From positions 2,170,001-2,234,000 of the forward strand of contig NZ_CP073638.1 in assembly GCF_029962485.1 (NCBI RefSeq): a DNA stretch of 64,000 nucleotides. The letters are read 5' to 3'. How positions within the stretch are numbered: position 1 is the first letter of the stretch; each line of letters starts with the position of its first letter. The DNA is from Burkholderia cepacia (GTDB taxonomy: Bacteria > Pseudomonadota > Gammaproteobacteria > Burkholderiales > Burkholderiaceae). Below, piece by piece: positions 18,518 through 26,969 of the stretch. The notes below the pieces were generated by a model. That model ran no database searches and was not told where the DNA came from. It worked only from the letters and a program-made list of their open reading frames with translations. Made by a program: the position numbers and the translations under genes.

Positions 18518-19582
18518 TCACACCCGCCGGAACAGCGGGCTGCGCGTCTGTTGCGCGTCGGCCGCCGAAATGAACTTCTCGTGATAGATGTCGCGCTCGA
18601 ACAGGCGCCCCTGCATCAGCGCGGTGATGCACGCGTCGATCATCGCGGGCGGTCCGCACAGGTAGGCTTGATGTCCGGAAAAATCGCCGTCGAAATGCGC
18701 CTTCGCGACGTCGTGCACGAAGCCGCTCGCGACGCCGTTACCCGCGTCCGATGCGCCTTCCGACAGCGCCGGCACGTACGTGAAATTCGGGTGACGTTCG
18801 GCCAGCGCGCGGAATTCGTCGTGGTAATAGAGCTCCTTCGCGTTGCGCTGACCGTAGACCAGCGTGATTGGCGTGGTGACGCCGCTCGCGAGCAGGTCGG
18901 CGATCATCGAGCGCGGGCTCGACAGCCCGGAGCCGCCGGCCATGAAGATCATCGGCAACGCGGCCGAGCGGCGCACGAAGAAGCGGCCGTACGGACCCGA
19001 CAGCCGCACGCGCTCGCCGGTCGCCAGCTGCTCGTGCAGGTAGCCGGTGCCCAGGCCGCCCGGCACCTGCCGCACGTTCAGCTCGATCTCGCCGGTGGCG
19101 GCCACATCGGCCGGTGCGTTCGCGATCGAGAACGCGCGGCTCTGCCCGAGCCCGGGGATTTCAAGCTGCACGTACTGGCCCGCCTGGAAATGGATCGGCT
19201 GCGACAGCTTCAGGCGGATCGACTTGATGGTCGGTGTGAGCTGCTCGATGCGCGTGACGTCGGCCGCGAAGTCCTTGACCGGGATGATCTCCGCGTCGGG
19301 TTCCTCGTCGACGTCGGCCTCGATCACGGTGTCGGCCTGCAGCGTCGCGCAGCACGCGAGCGCCTTGCCTTCCTCTCGCTCGAAGTCCATCAGCGCGAAC
19401 GGGTTCGCGTCGCCGAGATCGGTGTCGCCGTCGAGCACCGCGACCTTGCAGGTGCCGCACAGGCCGTGACAGCATGCGTGCGGAATGTAGATGCCCTGGC
19501 GCAGCGCTGCGTCGAGCATCGTCTGTCCCTCCTCGACCTCGATCGTGACGCCCAGCGGCTCGATGGTAAGTTGGTGGCTCAT
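18518..19582 (-). CDS. dmpP: Phenol hydroxylase P5, FAD/[2Fe-2S] reductase
   Basis: The 354-aa reductase moves electrons from NADH through FAD and a [2Fe-2S] cluster to the P3 di-iron oxygenase. The N-terminal ferredoxin domain has CCHGLCGTCK (Cys37/42/45) and a fourth cysteine at 77 or 78; the FAD domain shows RAFSIANAP and the NAD domain GGSGLSSPRSMIADLL and CGPPAMIDACI. Length equals that of DmpP (about 353). Translation is nearly continuous with dmpQ. Confidence 0.96.
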   Translation of the reverse strand: MSHQLTIEPLGVTIEVEEGQTMLDAALRQGIYIPHACCHGLCGTCKVAVLDGDTDLGDANPFALMDFEREEGKALACCATLQADTVIEADVDEEPDAEIIPVKDFAADVTRIEQLTPTIKSIRLKLSQPIHFQAGQYVQLEIPGLGQSRAFSIANAPADVAATGEIELNVRQVPGGLGTGYLHEQLATGERVRLSGPYGRFFVRRSAALPMIFMAGGSGLSSPRSMIADLLASGVTTPITLVYGQRNAKELYYHDEFRALAERHPNFTYVPALSEGASDAGNGVASGFVHDVAKAHFDGDFSGHQAYLCGPPAMIDACITALMQGRLFERDIYHEKFISAADAQQTRSPLFRRV

Positions 19583-19607
19583 GATGGTTCGCTCATCCGC
19601 GTGGCGG

Positions 19608-19964
19608 TCAGAAGCTCGCGCCGCCGAGGCCGTCGAGGCCCGGCGTGCGGAAGCTGATCAGGTCCTTGTGCCCGAGGCCGTTGCCGGCGAGGCTCTTCGC
19701 TGCATCCGGCGCCCACGGCTCGCCGGAGCGAAACCACTCGACGCGATCCCAGTCGATCTTCGCGAAGTCCGGGTGGTAGCCGTAGACGGGCGGCAGCACG
19801 TCGCGCGCGAGCGCGCCGAACGGCAGGTCGGGCGGCAGCGGCAGGCAGAACGGCGCCGGGAACATCAGGTGGTCTTCCCAGCACACGTAGAGCAGCGGTG
19901 CCGGAAACTTCCCGACCGCGTCCTTGATCGGGAAGTCATAGGGTTTGAGCGCGATGACGGCCAT
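19608..19964 (-). CDS. dmpO: Phenol hydroxylase P4 component
   Basis: The 118-aa protein (MAVIALKPYDFPIKDAVGKF) matches the small P4/DmpO subunit of multicomponent phenol hydroxylases, the gamma chain of the oxygenase. It includes the conserved YVCWEDHLMFPAPFCLP, with acidic and aromatic residues common to the family. It has no redox cofactor motif and is required as a structural subunit of the (DmpLNO)2 oxygenase. It lies 69 nt after dmpN. Confidence 0.93.
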   Translation of the reverse strand: MAVIALKPYDFPIKDAVGKFPAPLLYVCWEDHLMFPAPFCLPLPPDLPFGALARDVLPPVYGYHPDFAKIDWDRVEWFRSGEPWAPDAAKSLAGNGLGHKDLISFRTPGLDGLGGASF

Positions 19965-20033
19965 GCTTGTCTCCTGTCGGCCGGCGTTCGCGCCTTCGCG
20001 CGTGCGCCGGTCTCGTTCAAGGTTGCGGATTGA

Positions 20034-21584
20034 TCAGTTGCTCGTGGCCTGGCCACGCCATGCCGCGAAGTTCTTCTGGTCTTCCGAGCCGTCGAAATCG
20101 AGGTTGTCGCGGCCCATGCCCACCGCGTAGTAATCGAGTACGGCGGCAAGCGGATCGAAGCCTTCCGCGGTCGGATCCGCGTCGGGCGGGAAACAGTTGC
20201 CCTGGTGGATCTGATGCACCGGCAACCACGCCTGCACGTACTTCTGCGGCTCGTGATCGAAGATTTCCTTGCAGTGGTCGCTGCAGAAATGGAACTTGTT
20301 GCCGAGGTAGTCCGATTCGCGCGCGCCGATCTTCGTCGGGTTGCCGCGCTCGGTGAACAGCATCGGGATCTGGCAGGTCTGGCACAGCATCGGCAGCGTC
20401 TTCATGTAGAAGCGGTTGCCGGCCTTCGCCTGCTCGCCCCAGTAATCGAAGCGCGGGCGGTAGTAGCGGTCGAACGATTCCGGATACTTCGCGGACAGCC
20501 ATGCCATCTCGTCCTCGCCCGGCACCCACGTATGGAATGCGGACGCCGCGTTGAAGCCGTAGAACGTCGACCACGCCTGGTGGCTGATGTGGTCCTTGCC
20601 TTCGCATGCGTCCTGCCAGCCCTTCGGCTCGCGGATCCCGTAGCGCGCGAGATCCTTGAACAGCGCGCCGCCGTTCTGCTCCGCGTACATCTCCCACGAT
20701 TCGCGCCAGCTCATCACGCGCTTCGGCTGCATGTAGTCCATCATCATCGCGACGAGCGTCAGCAGCCGGTAGCCGCGCCAGAACCACTTGTCGATCCAGC
20801 GCTGCACGATCGGCACGTTGTCGGGATCCTGTTCGAGCAGGAACTTGATGCACTCGATGCCGAGCGTCATGTGGCGCGATTCGTCCGATTGCGCGGAGAA
20901 GCCGAACGTAACCGTCGACATGTCGCCGTTGTACGCGGCGCCCGACATGAACGGCACGAACAGCAGGTTCGTCAGCACGTATTCGAACGAGAAGCTCACG
21001 GCGGTCAGGAATTCGAACGGCCCCGACGAATACGCATCTTCGAAGAACGACTTCGGCACCGACAGGTACCAGACGCGATCGAACCAGTGGTTCGAGTGAT
21101 GGAAGCCGTTGAAGAACTTGTTGTACGTCGACATCGCGTGCGTTTCGGTCTGGTAGTGCCGCAGCTCGTCGATCGACTGCATCTGGCACGCGATGCGCGC
21201 GCCCTCGCCGGTGAAATGCCGGCCGACGTGTGCGAAGCCGCGGTGCGCGAGGTATTCGAGCGGCGTCACGCCCTGGATGAACAGCTTCAGCGCGTTGATG
21301 TAGCGCGCGTCCGTCACGCCGAGGAACGCGTTGTTCTGCGTGAACGCGTCGATCACCGCGTACAGCTTCTTTTCCTTCTCGCCCTGGTATTTCCAGTACG
21401 CGTCCATCGTCAGGCGAAACGGGTCGACCCACTTGTCCCAGTCGTGGATCTTGATGCCCTCGTAGCGGTCATACGGGAAGACCTTGTCCATCGGCTGGTA
21501 GGTCGTTTCCCAGCCGAGGCCGCGCGTCATCGCCGCGTAGCGGTCCTTCAGGCCGAGCTTTTTCTTGAGCGTAGGCGTATCCAT
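20034..21584 (-). CDS. dmpN: Phenol hydroxylase P3, di-iron oxygenase large subunit
   Basis: The 516-aa alpha subunit contains the carboxylate-bridged di-iron site: Glu110, Glu140 and His143 (DELRH), Glu201, Glu235 and His238 (DESRH), with spacing that matches soluble methane monooxygenase. A C-terminal Cys4 zinc site (CQTC and CSDHC around 400-430) is typical of the phenol hydroxylase branch. It hydroxylates phenol to catechol using O2 and electrons from DmpP, under control of the effector DmpM. Length equals that of DmpN. Confidence 0.97.
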   Translation of the reverse strand: MDTPTLKKKLGLKDRYAAMTRGLGWETTYQPMDKVFPYDRYEGIKIHDWDKWVDPFRLTMDAYWKYQGEKEKKLYAVIDAFTQNNAFLGVTDARYINALKLFIQGVTPLEYLAHRGFAHVGRHFTGEGARIACQMQSIDELRHYQTETHAMSTYNKFFNGFHHSNHWFDRVWYLSVPKSFFEDAYSSGPFEFLTAVSFSFEYVLTNLLFVPFMSGAAYNGDMSTVTFGFSAQSDESRHMTLGIECIKFLLEQDPDNVPIVQRWIDKWFWRGYRLLTLVAMMMDYMQPKRVMSWRESWEMYAEQNGGALFKDLARYGIREPKGWQDACEGKDHISHQAWSTFYGFNAASAFHTWVPGEDEMAWLSAKYPESFDRYYRPRFDYWGEQAKAGNRFYMKTLPMLCQTCQIPMLFTERGNPTKIGARESDYLGNKFHFCSDHCKEIFDHEPQKYVQAWLPVHQIHQGNCFPPDADPTAEGFDPLAAVLDYYAVGMGRDNLDFDGSEDQKNFAAWRGQATSN

Positions 21585-21622
21585 TCGTGTCTCCGGTGTT
21601 GTCGGTGTGAGGTGCGCGGCGT

Positions 21623-21892
21623 TCAGTGCGACCAGCTCAGCGTGAACTGGTCGTCGTCCTCGTCGATGTGGCCGGACAGCGTGATCAGGTTCACCTGCAG
21701 TTGCTGCAGGTCGAAGCGCGTGCCGGTCAGTTCCTCGATCGTTTCGCGGCGGATCGTCAGCCGGTCGGGCGAATCGATCTTGACCATGCCGGGCGACTCG
21801 ACCACCGTCGCGAGCGGGTTGTCCGCGACGATCGCCTCGACGATCGGTCTGGACTCCTCATTGGCCTGGAAGGCGATGAATACGTTGGACAT
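21623..21892 (-). CDS. dmpM: Phenol hydroxylase P2, effector (coupling) protein
   Basis: The 89-aa protein (MSNVFIAFQANEESRPIVEA) is the MmoB/DmpM effector that docks on the oxygenase, tunes substrate access and couples electron transfer. It has no cofactor residues, as expected. The conserved LTIRRETIEELTG and the acidic C-terminal DEDDDQFTLSW are typical. It lies between dmpL and dmpN, 35 and 38 nt away. Confidence 0.95.
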   Translation of the reverse strand: MSNVFIAFQANEESRPIVEAIVADNPLATVVESPGMVKIDSPDRLTIRRETIEELTGTRFDLQQLQVNLITLSGHIDEDDDQFTLSWSH

Positions 21893-21927
21893 GCTGGTTT
21901 CCCTGTTTGATTGATTGACGCCCGTCG

Positions 21928-22923
21928 TCAGAACCCGATGCCGAGCTTCGCGATGCGTGCCTGGAACAGCTCGCGCACTTCGTCTAGCGCCGCACGGCCG
22001 TCGTCCCGCAACGCCAGCGCCGCCACCGGCGCGAGCGCCGCATCGGCCCGTGCGGACCAGTCGCGCGTCCAGCGCGCAAGCAGTGCGCGGTTGTCGTCCG
22101 ATTCGGCCGCCATCGTCTTCACGACCGCGTCGATCCAGCGGGTCGATTCCGTGTGCCATTCGGGCATGAACGCGGTCAGCATCGCGACGGCCGAGCCGCC
22201 CGCGAGCGCGATCCGTTCGTCGACGAAGCGGTCGTATATGAGCGGATAAAGCAGCCCGTCGAGCGCGAGGTTCTGCGCGACGAACAGTTCGACCGGATCG
22301 GCGACGACCAGCGTGTCCTCGACGTAGCGGCGCAGCGGCTGCCACGCGGCGCCGGTCAGCCATGCCGCCTTGGCCGTGTCGAGCACGTCGGGCTCGGCCA
22401 TCGCAAGCGCGAGACGCGTGAGGTACTGCGCGACGCCAAGGTTGTCCATCGCATGGAACATCGCGGGCGCGGTGAACGCGGTGCCGTAGCCGAGCGCGCA
22501 GACCTGCGCGTTGTTCATGTTCGCGCCCCACGCCGCGTGACGCAGCGGCACCAGCACGTCGAGTGCGTGCGCGGCGACGTCGTCACGCATCAGGCCGATC
22601 ATCCGGCGCGATTCGACGAACTCGAAGTTCGCTTCCATCGTGTCCTGCTGGCGCGCCCGCGCGGTCGCCCACGACGCGTAGTAGAACTGGCGCGGATCCT
22701 TCAGCGCATACCAGCTCGCCATCCGGATTGCCGAGCGCGACGCGTCGAAGATTTCGTGATCGGGGTCCCACGTCGGCCGGTAATGGAAGTTCGCCTGGGG
22801 CTGCGCGCCCATCATGCCTTCCTGGTAGCGCGTCGCCGTCTTGTCGCCGCCGATGTGCTGCGCGACGTGCGCAAAGGTGTGCCGGAGCGGCTTGATGTCG
22901 ACTGTCTTCAGCTCGATGGTCAC
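21928..22923 (-). CDS. dmpL: Phenol hydroxylase P1, oxygenase beta subunit
   Basis: The 331-aa protein is the beta chain of the phenol hydroxylase oxygenase, a ferritin-like helical fold without iron ligands. The family sequence LRHTFAHVAQHIGGDKTATRYQE at the N-terminus (split here as LRHTFAHVAQ and GGDKTATRYQ) and WDPDHEIFDASRSAI are characteristic. It pairs with DmpN and DmpO to form the hexameric oxygenase. It begins 16 nt after dmpK. Confidence 0.95.
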   Translation of the reverse strand: MTIELKTVDIKPLRHTFAHVAQHIGGDKTATRYQEGMMGAQPQANFHYRPTWDPDHEIFDASRSAIRMASWYALKDPRQFYYASWATARARQQDTMEANFEFVESRRMIGLMRDDVAAHALDVLVPLRHAAWGANMNNAQVCALGYGTAFTAPAMFHAMDNLGVAQYLTRLALAMAEPDVLDTAKAAWLTGAAWQPLRRYVEDTLVVADPVELFVAQNLALDGLLYPLIYDRFVDERIALAGGSAVAMLTAFMPEWHTESTRWIDAVVKTMAAESDDNRALLARWTRDWSARADAALAPVAALALRDDGRAALDEVRELFQARIAKLGIGF

Positions 22924-22939
22924 TTCTTGCTCCTCAAGG

Positions 22940-23152
22940 TCATGGGTTCGCTTCGACGTCCAGCCGCGTGACCTGCTGTTCGCGGCAAAACGCGTCGAAG
23001 GCGGCAGGAGGCAACGTCAGCTCGACGCACAGCTCCGGCGCACCGCCGATCGACAGCTCGAATTCGACGAAGCCGCGTGAGTTCGTGCCGGTCACGCGGA
23101 CGCACTTGCAGCCCGGGTCGAGCGGGGAAAGATCGGTGTCGGGTGGATTCAT
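22940..23152 (-). CDS. dmpK: Phenol hydroxylase P0, assembly protein
   Basis: The 70-aa protein resembles DmpK/PhK, which helps to load iron into or assemble the oxygenase and is not part of the active complex. CKCVRVTGTNSRGFVEFELS is the conserved core. The start is set by transcription: the sigma-54 promoter at 23183-23198 places the RNA start near 23172, so ATG 23170 would have no leader, whereas ATG 23152 has GGAGG about 11 nt upstream within a 20-nt leader. It is the first gene of the operon. Confidence 0.9.
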   Translation of the reverse strand: MNPPDTDLSPLDPGCKCVRVTGTNSRGFVEFELSIGGAPELCVELTLPPAAFDAFCREQQVTRLDVEANP

Positions 23153-23182
23153 GTTCGGTGTCGCCTCCATGCCGTCCTTCAA

Positions 23183-23198
23183 TGCAGCATCCGTGCCA
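23183..23198 (-). promoter_or_regulatory. Sigma-54 (-24/-12) promoter of the phenol operon
   Basis: The minus strand reads TGGCACGGATGCTGCA, matching the RpoN consensus TGGCACG-N4-TTGCW with a single change (C for the first T of the -12 block). The GG and GC dinucleotides have the required spacing. It directs transcription into dmpK. Confidence 0.88.
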
Positions 23199-23340
23199 CG
23201 CACGACCGGTTTGGCAAAAAATCTCGATAATTCAGGGAAAGCCCTGACGCAAAGTTCGAATTCGCGATCCACAATGGCGGTTAACCAGAATGCAATCCGC
23301 GCCCGAACAATCGCGCCAAAGCCCAGATCAGACGGACCTC

Positions 23341-23356
23341 TTCATCATTTGATCAA
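23341..23356 (-). promoter_or_regulatory. DmpR-type upstream activator site 1 (proximal)
   Basis: Reading leftward, TTGATCAAATGATGAA differs at one base from the palindrome in site 2 and is close to the TTGATCAATTGATCAA sites bound by DmpR. Its centre is about 175 nt upstream of the predicted transcription start. Confidence 0.82.
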
Positions 23357-23371
23357 TCCGGTTTCGCGCAT

Positions 23372-23387
23372 TTGATCAAATGATCAA
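23372..23387. promoter_or_regulatory. DmpR-type upstream activator site 2 (distal)
   Basis: TTGATCAAATGATCAA is an inverted repeat of TTGATCA half-sites. Its centre lies 31 bp from that of site 1, three helical turns. It sits 70 nt before the dmpR start, so binding could also affect dmpR expression. Confidence 0.85.
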
Positions 23388-23456
23388 ACCGTCATGCACC
23401 CCGGGGCGCCGATTGTGGAAATTTCGAAAATCACGAGAAATCTCGACGGAGGAGAC

Positions 23457-25145
23457 ATGACACGGCCCAGCCTGCCCCCCTTGCCGCCGGACACCGACCT
23501 GCGCAAGCTGATCCATTTTTCGGCAAGCGACGGCCGCATCTGGCTCGCCGGCCAGCGGATGGTGCTGCTGCATGCCGGTGCACTGGCGACGCTGCGCCAG
23601 GAGCTGATGGAAAGCGTCGGGCCGGCGCAGACGCGGCGATTCTTTACCCGCGTCGGCTTCGCCGCCGGCGAACGGGACGCCGCGCTCGCGCGCGAGATCC
23701 GCAGCGGCGCGTCGCTATTCGACATGTTTCATGTCGGCCCGCAGTTGCACATGCTCGAAGGGGCGGTGCAGGTCACGCCGCTGCGTTTCGAAGCGGATCC
23801 TGCGACCGGTGCGTTCTATTGCGAGTACCGGTGGGAGCACTCATGGGAAGCCGACGTGCACCGCCGCACGTTCGGCCCGCAGCCCGAGCCCGTGTGCTGG
23901 ATGCTGATCGGCTATGCAACCGGCTATACGAGCGCGTTCATCGGCCGGACCATCCTGTTCAAGGAAACGTCCTGTGTCGGCATGCACGATCCGCACTGCA
24001 CGATCGTCGGCAAGCCGGCCGACGAATGGCCCGATGCAGAGGAAATTTCATCATGGTTCAAGGCCGATTCGCTGATCAATACGATCCGCGACCTGCAGAC
24101 CGAGGTCGAATCGCTGCGCCTCGAGATCGCGCCCGACGACAGCCGGACGCGGCTTGTCGGGCGCTCCGATGCGTTTCGCGCCGCGTACGCGCTGCTCGAG
24201 ACGGCCGCGCCGACCAAGGTCGCCGTGCTGCTCACCGGTGAGACGGGCGTCGGCAAGGAGCGGTTCGCCCGCGCACTGCACAGCCTCAGCCCGCGCGCCG
24301 CGAAGCCGTTCGTCGCGATCAACTGCGCGGCGATTCCGCACGCGCTGATCGAATCGGAACTGTTCGGCGCGGAGAAAGGCGCGTTCACGGGCTCGCAGGC
24401 CGCCCGCGCCGGGCGCTTCGAGCGTGCGAACGGCGGCACGCTGTTCCTGGACGAAATCGGCGAACTGCCGCTCGACGTGCAGGCCAAGCTGCTGCGCGTG
24501 CTTCAGGAGGGCGAAGTCGAGCGGCTCGGCGCGACGGAAGGCAGGAAGGTCGACGTGCGTGTCGTCGCGGCGACCAACCGCGACCTCGAACAGGCCGTGC
24601 GCGACGGCACCTTTCGCGCGGATCTCTACTACCGGATCAACGTCTACCCCGTACTGATTCCGCCGCTGCGCGACCGGCAGGACGACATCGCGCTGCTCGC
24701 CGACGCGATGCTGGAACGCTTCGCGTCGCTGCACGGCAAGCCGGCGCCCACGCTGACCGACTATGCGTATGACGCGCTGCGCGGCTACCGGTGGCCCGGC
24801 AACGTGCGCGAGCTCGAGAACCTGATCGAACGCGCGGTGATCCTGTCGCGCCCCAACCGGCCGGTCGACGCGAAGGACCTGTTCCCCGGCGTCGGGCTGC
24901 CCGGCGGCGCGACGGTCGACCGTGCGGGGCAGATCCGGCCGGCGGCCGCACTGTCGATCGACTGCACGACGCTCCTCGACCAGCTGCAGGGCGGCGGCGG
25001 GCTCGACGGCCTCGAACGCGCGCTGCTGCATGAAGCCGTCGACCGCGCGAACGGCAACCTGTCGGCTGCCGCACGCCTGCTCGGCCTGACGCGCGCGCAG
25101 CTCAGCTATCGCCTCAACCGCAAACAGGATCAGGAGGACGCGTAA
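23457..25145 (+). CDS. dmpR: Phenol-responsive sigma-54-dependent activator (DmpR/MopR/PoxR family)
   Basis: The 562-aa activator has an N-terminal V4R/XylR_N sensor (about 1-210), an AAA+ ATPase with Walker A GETGVGKE (261-268) and GGTLFLDE (326-333), and a C-terminal Fis-type HTH (NLSAAARLLGLTRAQLSYRL). Residues His98, Trp126, Cys147, Glu170, Cys173 and Cys181 line up at a constant offset of 8 with the phenol-contacting and zinc residues reported for MopR (106, 134, 155, 178, 181, 189). The sigma-54-contacting loop is GAFTGS (308-313), not the usual GAFTGA. ATG 23457 is preferred to 23394 because GGAGGAG precedes it. It is divergent from the operon it should activate. Confidence 0.95.
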   Translation: MTRPSLPPLPPDTDLRKLIHFSASDGRIWLAGQRMVLLHAGALATLRQELMESVGPAQTRRFFTRVGFAAGERDAALAREIRSGASLFDMFHVGPQLHMLEGAVQVTPLRFEADPATGAFYCEYRWEHSWEADVHRRTFGPQPEPVCWMLIGYATGYTSAFIGRTILFKETSCVGMHDPHCTIVGKPADEWPDAEEISSWFKADSLINTIRDLQTEVESLRLEIAPDDSRTRLVGRSDAFRAAYALLETAAPTKVAVLLTGETGVGKERFARALHSLSPRAAKPFVAINCAAIPHALIESELFGAEKGAFTGSQAARAGRFERANGGTLFLDEIGELPLDVQAKLLRVLQEGEVERLGATEGRKVDVRVVAATNRDLEQAVRDGTFRADLYYRINVYPVLIPPLRDRQDDIALLADAMLERFASLHGKPAPTLTDYAYDALRGYRWPGNVRELENLIERAVILSRPNRPVDAKDLFPGVGLPGGATVDRAGQIRPAAALSIDCTTLLDQLQGGGGLDGLERALLHEAVDRANGNLSAAARLLGLTRAQLSYRLNRKQDQEDA

Positions 25146-25146
25146 C

Positions 25147-25887
25147 ATGAACACCATCCTGCCCGTGCACCCTTTCGCCGACACGCCGCCCGACGACACG
25201 TCAGCAACCGACGATAGCGTCGAGCCGCATGCACGCACGCTCAGCGAGCATGCCTACCATCAGCTGCGCCAGCACATCATCGAAGGCCACTACCCGCCCG
25301 GCGCGAAGCTGCGCGTCGAGCATCTGAAGAACGTGTACGGCGTCGGTGCCGGCACGCTGCGCGAGGCGCTCACGCGGCTCGTCAGCGATGCGCTGGTCGT
25401 CGCCGAAGGGCAGCGCGGCTTTCGCGTGACGCCGATGTCGGTCGACGATCTCGAAGCGATCACGCGGCTGCGCATCCACATCGAGGTCGATGCATTGCGC
25501 GAATCCGTGCGACGCGGCGATGATGCATGGGAACAGCGCGTGCGCCACAGCTTCGAGATGCTGTCTGCATGGGAGCAACCGGTGTCGATCGCGCACCGGA
25601 CCGCGTGGGAAGCCTGCAACCGGCGCTTTCACGAAGCGCTGATCTCCGCCGCCGCGACGCCCTGGACCTACCTGATCCTGCGGATGCTGTCGCAGCAAAG
25701 CGAACGGTACCGGCGCGTGTGCATCGGGCTCGGCGATTCGAAGCGCGACGTGCATGCGGAACACACGTGCCTGTTCGACGCCGCAATGCGGCGCGCGGAT
25801 GCCCGCGCGGCACTCGCGCTCGAGGACCATATCGGCACGACGCTCGCGGTGGTGCGCAACGCCCCGCCCGGCACGCTGCCGTTCTAG
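25147..25887 (+). CDS. GntR family (FCD domain) transcriptional regulator
   Basis: The 246-aa protein has an N-terminal winged helix (HAYHQLRQHIIEGHYPPGAK, then VGAGTLREALTRL) and a C-terminal helical FCD effector domain with the metal-type histidines (RRFHEALISAA, HAEHTCLFDAAM). It begins 1 nt after the dmpR stop codon, so the two are surely co-transcribed. A GntR-family repressor, AphS, controls phenol genes in Comamonas testosteroni, so a repressor role on the dmp or dmpR promoter is a reasonable inference. The first 30 residues are low-complexity. Confidence 0.92.
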   Translation: MNTILPVHPFADTPPDDTSATDDSVEPHARTLSEHAYHQLRQHIIEGHYPPGAKLRVEHLKNVYGVGAGTLREALTRLVSDALVVAEGQRGFRVTPMSVDDLEAITRLRIHIEVDALRESVRRGDDAWEQRVRHSFEMLSAWEQPVSIAHRTAWEACNRRFHEALISAAATPWTYLILRMLSQQSERYRRVCIGLGDSKRDVHAEHTCLFDAAMRRADARAALALEDHIGTTLAVVRNAPPGTLPF

Positions 25888-25900
25888 CGCTTCACGGCGC

Positions 25901-26725
25901 TCAGGCCAGCTCGGGATAGCCGCACGCGGCCGCGCCCTGCGCGAACCGTGCGATCGTGTCGTAGTCGGCCGGTAGCAGCCGTTCGAATCCCTTCAGCCTC
26001 AGCACGCGCGCTCGTTCCGCGTCGGCGGCCACTGCTCGATCGAGCGCGTCCCGCAACGCGCCGACCTGTGTTTCCGGCAGCGCGCGCGATGCGATGAACG
26101 GCAATCCCGGCGCGCAAGCCGTCGCACCGATGATCCTGATGTCCTTCAGCAGATCGGGCAACGCGTCGCGGATATAAGCAAACGTCACGCAGTCGATCGA
26201 CGCACAATCGGCATCGCCGGACGCCAGCGCACGCAGCACGTTCACGTGCGAGCCGAACGGCGTGACCGATCCGAAGAAACGCCCGTCATGCGCATGCGGC
26301 GCGACCGCGTGCCGGAATGCGTTCATCCCGCTGTGTGAATCCTCGCCGTTGAATGCGGCCCGCAGCCCGCGACAGGCGGCGAGCGTCGTCGCGCCGCCCG
26401 CATGCACGCGGGCCGACACGACCAGCACGCTGCTGTAGCGCGCCCCGTCGCAACCGTCCGCGTCAAAAGCGGGCGTTGCGATCAAACGCACGGCGTCGCG
26501 CAAACCGAGCATCCGGTACGGGTAGCCGCAGGTCTGCGACAGCAGCAGATCGTCGCGCCGCCACAGCGCATGCAGGTCGTCGAACGGCGCGTCGGGCAGC
26601 GCGACGCCGGCCGGGCCACCTGCCTTCACGAACGCATCGAGCGCATCGCGCAACAGCGCGCGCCACAGAGCGGCGTGGCGCGGCGTCACGTTGTACATCG
26701 GCAGTACTGCGATCGATGGGTTCAT
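25901..26725 (-). CDS. PhnD-like phosphate/phosphonate ABC transporter binding protein
   Basis: The 274-aa protein has a PhnD/TauA-type periplasmic-binding fold: LPMYNVTPRH, LLSQTCGYPYR, and AFNGEDSHSGMNAFRH, followed by GDADCASIDCVTFAYI. It has no obvious signal peptide at the chosen ATG (MNPSIAVLPMYN), unlike secreted PhnD, and no transporter genes accompany it. It converges on the GntR gene with a 13-nt gap. It may be a cytoplasmic ligand-binding protein; the ligand is unknown. Confidence 0.8.
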   Translation of the reverse strand: MNPSIAVLPMYNVTPRHAALWRALLRDALDAFVKAGGPAGVALPDAPFDDLHALWRRDDLLLSQTCGYPYRMLGLRDAVRLIATPAFDADGCDGARYSSVLVVSARVHAGGATTLAACRGLRAAFNGEDSHSGMNAFRHAVAPHAHDGRFFGSVTPFGSHVNVLRALASGDADCASIDCVTFAYIRDALPDLLKDIRIIGATACAPGLPFIASRALPETQVGALRDALDRAVAADAERARVLRLKGFERLLPADYDTIARFAQGAAACGYPELA

Positions 26726-26969
26726 GCGGGCATTCTACGCACCGGCGGCGGTCCCGATGCTTATCGGCCGCACGTCGATAAGCAAATACGAATCGATTGG
26801 TTGGCCGTGCCGCGCCCGCCGGGTACCGTTCGAAGGCCTGCCGGCGCCGCCATCGTGCGCGATGCCGGGCAGGCCGACCGTGATCCGCGAGACACCTGCG
26901 CACCCGGGCCGAGCGCCCCGGTTCTACCGCTCGTTCCCCGCACTGCCCGATCCATCCCGCGTCAACACC

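Noticed and set aside
23153..23272. Longer dmpK reading from ATG 23170 or further upstream
   Set aside because: The sigma-54 promoter would lie inside the reading frame, and the predicted transcript starts about 2 nt before ATG 23170, leaving no leader.
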